DNA of 64,000 nucleotides from Paraspadella gotoi (taxonomy: Eukaryota > Chaetognatha): positions 15,387,918-15,451,917 of the forward strand of contig CM119269.1 of assembly GCA_051294375.1 (NCBI GenBank). The letters run 5' to 3'. The notes beneath the pieces were generated by a model. The model ran no database searches and was not told the DNA's origin. It worked only from the letters and a program-made list of their open reading frames with translations. Made by a program: the position numbers and the translations under genes. Shown here one piece after another: positions 19,501 through 34,500 of the stretch; position 1 is the first letter of the stretch, and every line of letters starts with the position of its first letter.

Positions 19501-22500
19501 GTTTCCATACATTATGTTAGAATTTCCGGCTGGAGATGCACACTCACGGTGATATTTTTTGGTTTCTTGGACGTGATTGGCCTTTTCGGCATAGTTAGTT
19601 GCTTGAAATGGGCTCCTGTTGGAGACGTTGTTTGCCTTATCGCAACGCGCGTCATGTGGACTGCGATCTTGGAAGCGGTTTCAAGGTAATTCACGAATGA
19701 TGCATATGACAGCTTGAGACTTTTTATTGCCCATTTTTAGGAAAGTCTGCATTTCGCCAATGCATATAGTTGGAACAGTTACGGCTTTTATTGGAGTAGT
19801 TCTTGTAACTAAGCCGCCTTTCATTTTTGGACAATCAGGTTACTGAGTAATGTATAATGTATATTATAAAATTTATATTATCCTCTCAAAGTACAGTGTG
19901 TCCCAATGGTACTATCTGTTAACCCAAGCTTACTGCTCCTATACCAGATAGAAAAACTTAAACCATTAACATAGATAAGCGCATAAGTAAGAGCCATTTT
20001 ATAAGATAACTAATTTTTTTAAATTACACTAAGCAAACTACTGTTATTACTAAAAGTAATTGGTAACAAAATTTTTATTTATTTATTTTTTTTTAATATA
20101 TAAATTTTTATTCTTATTAATGCACTTATTTTATACGAAATTAAAGTTTGAATAAATTATATCAATTTAAAATATTTTTAATAGAATTTTTATAATATAA
20201 TTTATTTAAAAATATAAAATGTAAGCTAACAATGTCGGATCTGCCCACGATTATTAGCGGTAATTAATTAATTAATACAAACTATATAAACTAAAATAAT
20301 AATTTAATTAATAAATTAATTAATTTGATCCGAAATGTTTGTTTTCAGGGCAGTGATTTCTATTCGGGTATTTTCAACAATAAAATTGAAACTTATATAA
20401 CTATTATTTCCTTTGTTTCCACTGATTAATATAAAACACGCTTTATTTAAAAAAACGGTTGGCTATAGTTATTTTCTCTTTTATAACATCGAACTCACTG
20501 GTGAATTTCTATGCTTTCAAAATACGGTAAGACATAATTTCTTTTACCTTAAGATGAAACTAAAACGATTTTTCATGGTAAGGGCAACTTTTAAAGATTA
20601 AATTGCTCGTCAATCTATTGCGTTTTTAGATATACTACAGCTTAGGCAAAAAAACGGCATGCTATATTTTAAATTTTTTTTTCCATTTTTTCCACTATTT
20701 TTTTCTCTCTTGAACCTTCTCTCTGTCCCTCTCTTTTTCCTCTTTCTCTCTGACTTTCTCTCCCTTTCTCCGACTTTTCTGTCCTCATATTTCTCTGTGT
20801 CATCCCTTCTTTTCTTCCTTTACATTGATTCTCTTCCTCTCTATCTCTACTTTTCTCTCCCTCTCTGATTCTCTTTCATCCCTCTTTCTTATTCTTTTCT
20901 TTTCTCTTAATTGTTTTCGTTCTCCCCCTTCTCCCCATATATTAATTTTCTTTTCACTCTTTTTCTCTCTCCCTGCAACTTTTTTTTCACCTATGCTCTC
21001 TCTTCTCTTATCTTTTTCTCATTCTCACTCATTTTTTACATTTATATCACACTGGATGTATAAAAATTTTTAAAATGTATTGTAGGAAAAAAAATATTGG
21101 GTAGCGTATGATTTTATTCAAAGTTTGGTTGCCAAGCAGATTTTAAAAATCGACAGATTTTTGTGGAAATTTTTTCCGCAAAAACCTGTTGATTGAGAGG
21201 AAAACAATTACTGACGCTTTCCATTACATTAAAAGATGCGGTTTTTTTTAATTCGTCAACCTTAGTATATTTCTCATCTATTTAAAACTATAAAAATAAT
21301 CAAAAACCGAGTTTTAGTTCAAATAAAACGCACCTCACAAATCCTCACAAATTAAAAGTTGATTTAAAAATTTAATTGCTGCAAAACTATTAAATTTTTT
21401 GCCCTAATTTTTTAGGTACCAGAAGCACCGTTGAAAGGGAATATTTGATTAGATTTGTGGACATTTTGAAGTATTTTTGTTTAACAAATTGTAATAAAAT
21501 GTAAAAATGTAAATTTTGACTAGTCAATTTAAAAATTAATTCATAGGTAAACAATGAATGACCAACGGCAAATGAACCGACTCAGTGGTAAAGAAGATAA
21601 GAAGTACCCAAAATCTGGAGTAAAAAATTTTCTTCAATGATCTTGACGTTCAAATCTTAAAACAAAAGTCAAAATGGACAAAAATGGACATAATTTTTTT
21701 TATCAAAAGTAGCAAAAATTATATCAATTCTTGATTAGAAAATGCAGCAGATGATTTTAATTAATAGATAATATTCTAGCAATATTTCAAAAGTTGGTTT
21801 TTTTTGCTGAATTCCTCGATAGAAATCACTGCCTCAGGTCTTTTCATCACTGACCACGACAAAAGCAACGACAACGATGATGGCGACGATGACAATAATG
21901 CCGATAACGATTGACTGATTAATTAAAAAATTAATTGATTGAATAATTAATTAAGAGATAACTAAATAAATTGATTGATTGAATAATTAATTGATTGATT
22001 AATTGACCGATTAATTAATTATTTATTAATTAATTGACTAATTGATTAATTAACTGATTAATTATTTGATTATTTTATATATATTGAATTTACATTTAAT
22101 ATAAAAAGAAAAAGAAGCATAATCAATTAGTGAAACAGGTTTTTTGTTTTTTCCATTTAAACTCATTTTCATTCAGACAATTCCATCGAAACTTTATTTC
22201 CAGCTTAATCACACACTTTCCTACCCACATACAAAATTTCAAGTCAATCGCCCCTTCCACTTATTAGTAATTGGCGTTCAAATAGTGAAAAAAATTTTTT
22301 TCCATTAAAACTCATTTCCACTTGATTCCATCGAAACTTCATATCTAGCTCAATCACACACTTTCCTACCCACACACAAAATTTCATTCCAATCCATCCA
22401 TCCAATCAGGAGCAATTGGAGTTCTTTGCTAAGGTGGGATGGACAGACGGACGGACGGACATCATTTTTTTTTGCATAATTTATCATAATTCGATGTTCT

Positions 22501-25500
22501 GACATGATATAAGTGAATGCCCGACAAGATTGGGGGGGCGGACCGACGGACCGACAAAGTGAATTATAGAGTCGGGATCTGCTGATAAGCAAACTAAAAA
22601 TTAAAAAAAGTGAAAAACTAGGACTTTTCTGCGCAATATGGACGTAAATGTTAATGGACACTTCCATTAAGAAACAGTGTAGGTAGTGACATTCGTAAAA
22701 CGTTTTATTCTCACAATTTTATTTAAATACAGGACAAAAAAATGAATATTCTTTGAGATACATCGCTTATTTCGGCTCAGTCGTGATCGGCCTCTGTCAA
22801 GCTATTCAGTATATACTTTATATAATTCACGCAAAGGTTCACTGGGTTATATGGCAAATTTCTCCCGTACTATCTGGCATCCCTTTCGCGATCATCGCCT
22901 GTGCATTAAATGGCTCATTTAACCTTCCGCTAATATTAGACACCAAATTTACAACTAACGTAGTTGGTCTTTTAGTCGTTTCTTCGCTAGATTTGTTTGG
23001 AAGAATATTAAGAACATTCTCAACGGAGGTAATTAACCCTTATTCGTTTCTATTATTGCATCAAAATAACTTTGTTTGTAATTTTTTTCTTGATTTAAAA
23101 AAGAATTGTTTATACAGGGGTGGGACCATATATCGAGACAAAATTTTAAAAATCATTACTTTGAAACTCTTAATTATTTTTAAAATCTGAATAAATATTC
23201 AAATAATACTCTTTCTAAGTTTTTAGATGATATTAATTGTTTGGAAATTCTTTGATATAATGATTTTTTTTGATGCTCGGTTTTTCTCTGCGCGGTTTGG
23301 AAGAAAAATATTTGAATATATGGTGGACTAAAATCCACCAACCGTTCATCAGCGGCCATTGGTGCCGGAGGAAAGTCATTCGCCTCCCAACCCAAAGGTC
23401 CGGGGTTCTAGCCCGGTGGTCGTCTGGCAGTTAAGAGGGACGGGGCGCTTAACCCGCCTGTAACATGGTGTGACAGCCTGATCCGAAGCTCAGGGACTGC
23501 TTACATTGAACAGTTCGGTCACTAACACATAACAAATATCACTGTCTTTTCATTGGTGAGCCCGACTTCCGAACACAACAGCAACAACAACACTTTCAGG
23601 CGACATGCCTCAACCTGGCGATGCATTTTCCGCCCACAACACATCAGGCGACATGCCTCAACTTGGTGACAAACTTTCCACCAACAACGACAATTCACTG
23701 AAGAGACGCAACAGACTTCTCTCTACGGGAGGGGGGATGTATGGTGGACTAAAATCCACCAACCATTCATCAGCGGCCATTAGTGCCGGAGGCAAGTCAT
23801 TCGCCTCCCAACCCAAAGGTCCGGGGTTCTAGCCCGGTGGTCGTCTGGCAGTTAAGAGGGACGGGGCGCTTAACCCGCCTGTAACATGGTGTTACAGCCT
23901 GATCCAAAGCTCAGGGACAGCTTACATTGAACGGTTCTGTCACTAACACATAACAAATATCACTGTCTCTTCAAATACTTACTTTTTCATCTCATTCTAA
24001 GACATAAAAGTTAAACATATTTTTGGATGTACTTATTTGTAGTATAATAATGCTTCTGACAAGGTGTACATTACATTTTGGTTAAAGAAATTTAAAAGTA
24101 AGCAGGAAAGGTTCGGGTAAGTTACTGTTATGGATTAATTTTTATTGAAACTTACTTTTATGAAAAAAGTTATTAACCTTATTGTCAGATAATTGAATTC
24201 CTCATGTAAGATTTCTGAATATATAATAAAAGGGTCGAAACTATAAGAAATACATAAAGTATTTGACGATTTAAGCATATTCGTTAAAATATTTCTAAAA
24301 TTTTATTTTATTACCCTAAAAAAAAATTAAAGGGGTTTAATTTGGATGGTGATGAAAAGCTTAAAATCAGGTAAATTGAAGATAAGGCATAACACTGTCA
24401 TGTTCAGAAACGACAACTAAAAATATTAACCAGAATGGCTTTTATTGTGTGCAATATAATGCGTCCGCATAAAAACGACCAAATTTTGAAAACATCCACA
24501 ATGTTTTGTAGTTGCTTAAAAATTTATTTTGTTTAATTGTATACTGCGGCGCAAAAAAATGTAGTTACATATTAGCTTTAAATACCTCACTTTTTCCTAT
24601 ATTAATTTTAGGAAAATATTTCTGAAAAGTATAGCTAAAAGCTATCGATTGGTGCAAAAAAAAAATGGTTCAGACAGTAGAATACAGCAATAAAATAAAA
24701 TAAAATATGAAGACGGAATTAGAAAAGAATGATTTTTTGAGGTTAAGTTGATGATATTTTTTTTCTATCTGATAATAAAAAAAGTATTTTTTATAGTTTC
24801 CTTACTTATTTAAATTTGATTTAGGTCAAAAATGGTTTTTACCTATCCCTACAGATACGTATTCTATGCAGAATTTGTTCAGCTTATTTTATATTATAAA
24901 CATTTTATTATAGGGAAGTTATTGACTCTTATTAAAAAAAATATTTTTTTCGATTTTTGTACTAATCAACTGTAGTAATCAACTTTGTTATCCTATAACT
25001 TTCAAACACTTTGCTCTATTTTATTGGGACTTTGATTTATCGCTTCATCTTTCAAAAAGCTTTGTTTCTTATTTCTATATCTTTGTAGAATTCAGCCATC
25101 CAATACGGTTTTTTCGATGTATGGCTAAGTAAAAAGCCAGAAATAACGTTTGCCACTTATTTTATTATTGTAACTCAAATCATTCAGACAGGACAGGACA
25201 GGACGTTAAGTTTTGTCTCGATATAGGGTCCCACCCCTGTATTTATTTAAATTTTAATTTTTTATCCATAAATCAGGAAGGAACGCCGACAATAACATCG
25301 GTGACCTCAGCCTTGGACATTCCTTTTTCATACATGTGGGCTTGGATTTTTCTAGGCGAAGAGCTTGGACTTTTCCAGGCGTTGGGATCGCTATTGATTC
25401 TCTCGTCAATTATAATGGTTTCATTAACAAGCAATACAGCCATCAATAACTCAACGGAAAATGATAATAAAAGGTTAACTCTTGAGTGGCGGTAAATTTG

Positions 25501-28500
25501 GAATGTTTAACCAATTAAAGTTCAGAACTCTACTTTGTTTCGAATGTTTAAGTGACGGCGAGGAACAAGTCATCTTACTCGAACACAGAGAAGGAGAAAA
25601 TGATCACGAGACCGAAGATTAATCTTTTGGCATTTCACAAGATCGCTGCATGAATAAAAACAAGAACAAAACGGAATACGAAACCAAAGCGCATGAAGAT
25701 AAACTAAAAACCACAACAACCTGCGTCTTGATCTTGATCTTCGCCGCTGGCGGCGACTGCATTTTTCGCTATTAATTCTGTCGTGAATAAAAGCGCAATT
25801 CACTCGGCATTATCCTTGACAAGACGCGGGTCAGTGTAACAGAAGCAAAGTATACGGCAGGAAACTTACCTTGAATCTTCTCGTCTATCTCTGTTATCAT
25901 GGATTCTGTGGTTTTTTCGTCGACGTCCACAATCATCGGTTCGATCTCATTGTCGCGAAGAATCGACAGAATCTGAAAATTATGAATAAAAGTAGAAAAT
26001 CATTAATTCTTTCTTTACGTAGGGGTCGTAGATAGACCGAGTTAGCTGTTATTTTTTACTTGATATTTATTCCTTAGGTTTTTTAAATCAACAATGCTTT
26101 ACGTCAAATGTTTATTTGTATTCATATTGTGCAATTACTCTACGCTCGCGTCGATAATTTATTTACGCACTGAGAGTGCAAGCAAGAAAACAGAGAACCT
26201 TTGCGCCACCTACGATGGAGAGGTGCAGTATGAAGTATCTCACGCCCCTTCCCTCGATCCATTACGGCACGATTTATATCATAAATGCTCTTAGGACGGA
26301 AAGATCGTAGAAGCGGAGATGTTTCCCGAATGGTTGCACGAACAAAACGCAATGGAGTTAAGGGATCCGTCCAAGTTATGTTCCAAGAATTGGACTGCTT
26401 TAAAGTTGGAAGGTTTCGCATTCACATGATTAAGTTAAGAAGGAATGCCGAAATTCAATTTCTTTCAGTCAGTTCAGCGACGATTATAGTGTTGCATGTT
26501 AACTGTTCCGAGGTTCACAGAACCAAATGCCTCCTTTGTAAGGAGTGGATCGAATTAAGACAGAAGCTTTATAGCGTTGGGATAAAGACTGTAATTCTAC
26601 ATCGCACCCTTTTCAGCGAAAAAAAGTAAGCCTGTCAGAATAATACCTATAAAAAGTAATTCCTGATAATTATTAACATTTGTATTAAAGAATCTCTGGT
26701 GGAAAAAACTTTATAGTTAATATCAATGATGACTATATGTTGATTCTGGGTGCTGACAAGGAACCGCCCAGGGAAGTTTTTTTTTAATTCTATGGAAAGG
26801 GTTCTTTTTAAATATATATTGTTTTTTTATTACTTAGAGACGGTGTTCCGTTTCAATCACCAATTAGAAATCTTTATTTCAATTCATACTCGGAACGTTA
26901 TGGTAAGCCCAACAAAATAAAACTAGATAAATGATACGTCACTTAATGGGACCTTTCTTTAAAGGAACAAAAGACCTTAAAATATCACCATGGATTCAAA
27001 CCACCAACCATAAATTAAGGAAATTCGTCGCCGCTTTCGTCGTCATTTTCGTTTCCGTTATAACCGTATTTTTCGGTGATGCGTGACCAACTAAATATTT
27101 AAACTGAATCCCTGGGTTGTGTCGATTAATTGGGGCCCCACAATTTTTTTGGGTGTGCCAAAATCCCCAATCGCAGGTTCTAGAAACGGCGCAAAAATCG
27201 GTGAAAAACGTTACTTGGAATATCTGCAGAAACGAAAAAATTACCTTGCAAAGAAAATTTTGAAAAGAGCAATAGAAAAGCAACGAATTCGGAAAGAGCG
27301 TGGTAATGTCACTGACTCAATTTTTTTTCCTACGTCGTATTCGCGCGCATACACCTAAGACTTATCTAAAATTTTTAATTATCGTGGGAAAACTATCATC
27401 TTAAAGATTTACATTGGAAAATAACCAGTTAATTTTTAAAACGAGAACCATTATGATAAAGAGTGGGTTGAATATGAATATCCGCCACTGTGTACTTTAA
27501 CCCCATATAAAAGCCATGGAGGGTTTTCCTTGCGTCCTCACACTTTTCCGGAACCGGTACCTAGAAGTCATGAACTCATGGCTTCACTAAATGAGACCCT
27601 GGGTCACAATTAATATGAGGAATTAATATTTATATGGGTAGTGAAACTAGACTATGCCCGCTACACAATTTCGAAATTCTTTACGTTGTGGACGCAACAA
27701 TTTTTGGATTAAGATTAAGAATGAATTTATTCTTCAACAAAAACGATAACAATAAAAGGCTCAGATGCTCAGTCTATAACAATAGGTATTTACAGGGTCA
27801 AAGTCAACCATAAAGAGAGAGAAAGGGCAAGCGATCGAAGGTAAGGTCTGTATGGTCACTTATGATTAAGGTTGCGTGTTGTTGTTCCACAACGTATTGT
27901 TATTTTTTGCTATTATTGTTTTTTTAATTTGCTCATGCTTAGTCTGTTTGATAATCAAATCATCTACTTATAAGCCGAGAAAGGAGCATCCGAGGCGGAT
28001 CCTACTTCCAACGAAAGTAACAAGAAAGTGGAGGCCGAAAAGATGAAAAAGGGGAAGCAGCCGTGCGAATGGCTTTACGTCTTGATGGCTTTCATCATAG
28101 TGGTCATTCTAGCCATTTTTCTGGTCGTTATTTGGTACAGTGACGAGGGTCAATGCCAGTACAATGGCGACTTCAAATCAAGTTTTAAAAAAAATTTAAA
28201 AGGTTTTTACGGGAATACATATTCGACATCTTCGACGTGATATTCATGTTATGCTCCGTCTCTGCGATGGTAACGCTTTTCCACATGACGATGCTAACCA
28301 CTCGCCAACTTCCTTCTTTCATTTATGATTAAATACAGATTTTGGTCGATCTGATTGTCAAGAAAATTCCCTGCGGAAGTAAAAGGATTGTGATAAAACA
28401 ATGCCATTGCCACTGCGGCAAGAAGAAGGTGGTGGTGGAGCCGAGTTCGAGTTCGGATCTCTTCGAAAATAGCGAAGAAAAGGCCCGGTATAAAATGGAC

Positions 28501-31500
28501 AAGGAAAACTGCTGTACTATCGAATATCGCCAGTTATTCGGCGTCTTCTTCTGCCTCTGCGTGGGGGTGGTTTGGTATCTCTTCCGTCTTGACTATGAGG
28601 TTTAAAACATATTTTTCATTCTGATCCTTGCAATGGAAAAGAGGTATCTATTACTTCGTTTTTCAGTGGGTTTGGGTTCTTCAAATGTTTTTGGCCTGTT
28701 GCCTCGTGACCGCCTGTCAAGCAATTTTTTCGAATACCATCAAACCAAAATTTCAGTTAGTATTTTTTATAATGATAAGCATTTTTGTGAAGTTGAACCG
28801 TTGATAAGAATGAGTCACCTCTCTCATTCACACTCACTTAGATACGTGGTTTTCCTAGCTTTGGGGCTTTTGGTCTACGATATCTTCATGGTGCACGTGA
28901 CGCCCTATATAACCGGAAAAAAGGAAAGCATCATGGAGCAAGTCGCTGTGAAGCCACCGACGGACACAGAACTTCCCAGGTGATCAACTCTGAACATTCG
29001 TCCTTTTGACAACAACAAAAAAAACAAAAAAAACAAACAAAAAAAACCACCGCACCCACTTGAAAAGCGCAGATACTTCGCTTTCGCCCTCTACTTTCCC
29101 GACTATTTTGCTGGGACCGTTCCCGCGTGTCTCGGCATTCGGCCCGCTGTTCTGCTAGGATTGGGGGACCTGCTAATTGCCGCGATTATCATGGAATATA
29201 TATTCCTTTTTGGGCGCGTCACTGGCGCCGGTTCGCGCTACGAAGTCGCCTGCAGTTTGACCTACTTGGTCGCTTTAATCGCCTGCTACGTCACTGCTAT
29301 CTTAGCGGAGAGCCCGCAGCCGGCGCTCGAATTTATCGTTCCCATGCTCCTTATAATCATATTCATCATTGCAGGAGCTCATAAGGAGGTAAAGGAAGGG
29401 CGAATAAAAAAGTGATAAAAGGGCTAATAAGGTGAAGATCAAAAGAACTACGTAGACGAGGGGGAAAAATGAAAGAAAAAACAACGAAAGCCTAATTGTA
29501 AAACCTTAATCATTGTTCAGGCAAAGTTGTTGTGGAATTTGGATTACAGTGAATATCCGAGCCAGGAAGTAAGTGTTCCGTTTTATCAAGAATAATTTTC
29601 TAGTAGCTTAAAATTAATATATTAAATGATTTAATCCAATGTTTCTAGTCCGGCATTTCTAAATTTTTAAATTTGTTTTAAAATTAACATTCATGTAGGA
29701 ACTGGTCGCCCTTGTGAGGTCAGAGCTCGTGGCGCGGAAACGGGCCCAAGACGAGACGGCAGTGAAAAACGAAAATGGTCCTTCCGTGGAGAAAAGGGTC
29801 ACGGACGAAACTGAAAACGAATCTAGTGGTGCAGAATCTAGTGGTTCGGCGGAGACTCAACATACATTGGGAGAAATACAGATTTAATACATTTTTTTTT
29901 TCATTCATGAGCACTAAGCAATAAGCATAAAGAGAGAAGAGAGCGAGAGAGAGAGAGAGAAAAAGAGAGAAAGAGAAGAGAGAGAGAGAACGAGAACGCA
30001 CCTGCGGCCATTCGGCGTCGAATTCTCTCATCTGTCGTCGGAAATCCTCCAACTCGACGAAGTCTTCGAGGACGTTGTCTGGAATGACTGTGCTGCCGAA
30101 TTTCGTCAGATGGACGGAAGGTACTTCTTCGAGTTGCTCCTCGGGCGCGGCGGCTGTGGCAAGGAAGAAAGATACGGGATACGCGAAAAATACCAGTCAG
30201 CGTTTTGTCGCCTTTTTTTTTTAAACGAAAATAATGGAACAAAAAATAATAAACAAAAGATCATAGGGTGACTGAAACAATGCAACAACGCCGGATAGAG
30301 TATTCCGTTGAATTAGGCTCACAATCAGTCGGCCCTTGGGATACGTCAGGCCTTTCCGTCGCATCGTTCTCTGTTTCTACTGCTACGCTGGCCTCTTCCG
30401 CGATCGGCTCGACCTTTTTGGCCGCTTCGACGCGCGGTTCGGAAAAAGAATATTAACAAAAGAGAACAATCGTCAGCGAATTGTTGAGGCGGAGGGTGAA
30501 AAAAAAAGAGAGAAAAGTGAGGCGCTACTTGATTAATTGAATCAAAACTAGGCGAAAGTGCGAACCTTCTTCATCTTCCTCAATAACGTCATCGAGGGCG
30601 CGGCGTTGCGCTTCTCTCGCCGCGAAGAGGGCGCCGCCCTTCGTCGCCCACCAGCGACTCGCCAAAACGTTGTTTGTCTGAAAGGAAATGCATTCGTCGC
30701 GAGTTGAAAGTGCGACTCGTTTATCGCTTTCTCTGTGAAGAAAATCTAGGGCTGACTTGTGGATCGGATTCTCGAAGGCGGACAACCTCCACGGGAGTGA
30801 TGAGAGGATCGTTGACGAACGCTAGCCAAACCTCTTTTGAGTGAGGAAAATTGTCCAAAATCCAACCCCCATGACTTAGGAAGAAAATGAGTAAAATTTG
30901 ATATTCTTTTCTTATTTCCCTCTTTTCACATATGAGTTCTTTCTTTCTTTTTGAAGTTTTTCTTTTTTTCTTTCTTTTTTTCATTCTTTCTTTCTTTCAT
31001 TCACTTAGTCGAGGCAGGATCTCCGCGAAGACGATCTTCTTCCACTTCAGCTAATTTTGCTTTAGTCAAATCCACTATCGTTTCCGGCGATAGAGAGATG
31101 TCCTCGAAAGTTCGCTTGTGCTCCTCCATTAACTGAATCCAAATTATTCGTGAATTTTCAGTCAAATCGAAGAAGGGATCTAAACAAAGACTCGACCTCT
31201 CTTAATAAAAGCTGAACTTCTGGATGATTTTCCGAGACTTCCATCGTTTCACGCTCTGCCTCTAAATCGTCCAGTTCGGCGCCCCACGGTGGTTGGCTCA
31301 CTACGTTTTAAATAATAAATAAAGAAATAATTTGTTGGTATTATTACAACTTCCTTTAATGACACAGCTTACCATATCCAGGGCTGTAAAGTTCTGGATC
31401 TTCTCCATCGACCCCTCAAATGGAATAGGAAAAGATATTTTAGATAATCGACGAGGAAAAAACAAAATATTCGTAATTTTAAACAAACGACGAACCATAA

Positions 31501-34500
31501 CGACCGAGCCCGCTCTCGGGACTTCGCCCTCCTTGACTCTTGAATCCGTCCCCAGTACTGAGGCGGTCGTCGTGGGGAATTCCGCCTGGCGTGTTAGACG
31601 CCAAGCCAGACTCCGTGCCGGTTTGTAGCCCTGACGCCGAAAGAACATCAACATTTTTAATGATATTAATATACATTTTTTTTATTACTGACGATATAAA
31701 ATCTAAAACTAAATTATTGAATTCCGATACAGGATGGTCGTTTAAAATCGAACAATTCAATTGATATAAAAGTTCTACGGATTTGAAGACTGCGAGTGAG
31801 GTAGTTTAAAATTAATCGAATAACAAGACGAAAATACAAAATACATACTTATATAATGTTCAGAATATTCAAATACGCCGCCCGGTTTTTATAATAACAA
31901 ACATGTAATCCCGACAAAAACCTCCGATAGGCTGTACCTACCTCGGGAAAGCCTGTTGAACACTTTTAATTTAACAAAAACGAAAGAAACAAAATTAAAA
32001 CCGAAACACATGCTCATGGTAAAACAATTACCCCCTGCTTTATTCTCTTCTCCTGTTTCGGCATCAACAGCGACGTCGGTGTCGCTCGTCATGTCAAGAC
32101 TCTTTTGAAAACCATGGATAAAAACAAAAAAAAAAAAAAAATTGCCTTTTTTAGCCGCATCTGCTTACAGTAGATTCCGGCTCTATAATTTACTTTGTCG
32201 GTCCGCCCCACCAATCTTGTCGGTAAGTCACTTAAATCATGTCAGAACATCCGTCCGTCCATCCCCCCTTAGCTTTGAACGCTAATTACTCATGATTGTA
32301 TGGGGCGATTGACTTGAAATTTTGTATGTGGTTAGGGAAGTGTGTGATTGAGCAGGAAATAAAGTTTCGATGGAATCGGCCAAGTGGAAATGAGATAAAA
32401 TAGAAAAAAACAAAACAAATATATTTCACTATTTGAATGCCAATTACTCATGAGTGGATACTGGATAGTTCAATTGACCTGAAATTTTGTATGTGGTTAT
32501 GAAAGTGTGTGATTGAGCAGGAAATCAAGTTTCGATGGAATCGTCCGAGTGAAAATGAGTTAAAATGGAAAAAACAAAAAGTCTATTTAACTATCTGATT
32601 ATGCTTTTTTATTTTTATATTTAATATAAATTCAAGCTTCATCAATTAATTATTAATAAATTAGTATTTAATTAATTTGTAATTAATTAATAATTAATAA
32701 ATTATTTATAAAATCGAGATTGTTTTGTGATTGAGAGGCGAGACAAAGTGGAAAACGATTTTGTCATGAATAAAAAAAAATAAATTCATTAATTAATTAA
32801 TCAGATAATTAATTAATTAATTACCGCTAATGATCGTGGGCAGATCCGGCATTGTTTGCTCAAACTTGTTTTTCCTCGCCGATTAATTTTTCAGCGCAAA
32901 ATATAACTTAACGGATAACTTAAATAAAACAATAATCAATAAGAATCCAAAGGTTATCACCGGAATTGTCCAACTTACAGCCAAACTGCCGAGATCGATC
33001 CCTTCCTCCTCTCTCCTCCTCCTCTCGTCTCTCTTCTCCTTCGCCACCACCCTCTCCCTCAGTTTCTCGAACTCCAGATCGGAGAGTCTCCTCCGCTCTT
33101 CCTCCGCCAGACGCGCCTCCTCCTCCTCCCGCGCCGCCTTTTCCTCCATCATAACGATGTAAGGATCAAGGTAGTCGGCCAAATTATCCTGGATCTCTTT
33201 ATCGACTAAATCGTCAACTGCCAACGCGAACGACTTTAAGTAAGTAATAAAAACCATGCGAACCTGCCAACACCGCGGGAATTTACCTTCTCGATCGGCG
33301 ACGATGCCGGCCATATGATCGATTGATTCTTGCTCAGCCGACAGGATTCTGTTTTTTATCTGAGAAATGGAAGTGAACAATTATTTTGAGATTCTTGGGG
33401 TTATAACCGATCGATGTCAGCTCTTCTCGCCTGAATGAGGGCGTCCTGAAGGAGTGCTTCGCGGAGGGTGTTGTTCTGAGCCTCGAGTTCTCCTTCGATC
33501 GCTGGACGGAGAATGAGGCTGAGATCGACCACCGTCGCGTCGTAAAACTGGAAAAGAGGAAATTGTCACCGGGAGAATAACATACGTTATTAATAAGAAA
33601 GAAATTCTTAGCTTACCCGCGCCAACTCATTCGCCATGGTCGTCTTGCCCGAGAGATTCGGACCGATGACGGCCAATTTGACTGGGAATCTAGGTTGCGG
33701 TGGAAAAAGAAATCGGCGCGGGTTTTGCATGAAGAGATCCAGCGCCTCCTGTAGGGCGGCCATAGAAATTCAAGGACGAGGTGAAACCGGGAATAAATGT
33801 ATAAATTTTTAAAGGTTAACAGTTAACCTGTGTAGACAGGATGTAGAGCTTATCCAAAAAACCCACGGCGAATTCGGGTCTGCCTTGCACCACGTTTCCG
33901 CGCGACAGTTCGACCGGACACATACGGAGCCACTTGGAACGTTGCCACCGAAAGCGAGGCGCCAGCATGCGAACGCTGGAAATCGAGACCAAAATTGATC
34001 ATGCTCTAGTTTCTGACTAAATATATTTGTTATCCATCGACAACAAAGAAAAAATGGGCACCTGTTCAGTTTTAGAATGAGCTCTTCCGTGTCGACTTCG
34101 TCGGGGATCTCCTCGTTTTCATTGTCGGGGTCAAGCAACTGCTGGGGGACGACTGGTGGTCGACCTCCGAGGTGAGCGAGTCGCGCCTTCAGCACCCGAA
34201 ATAGGTAAGTGTTGTTGCGGTTGGCGTCCAACTCTAACACTTGGCTCTGATCGTGGTCTTAATATAAAAACAGTCAATTGTCAGTTGGAAAAATCTATAG
34301 GAAGAAACTTGGAGATAATTACCGGCCATAAACTCTCTAAGCAGGGGCAACATTTTCTGTCGGTAGACTTTGAGGTTGTTTCTGACATTATCCTCGCCGT
34401 CTTCGGGTCGACGCAAAAGTCTGTAGAGTTGCGCCTCCGACAGCTGCATCGTCAGTTCTCGCTAAAAAGGTTTATTTTGATAACTCAAAGGGCGTGCAGT

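Noticed and set aside
20659-21073. Two Phe/Leu/Ser-rich ORFs suggesting a membrane protein
   Set aside because: Low-complexity CTCT/TTTC repeat, not coding.
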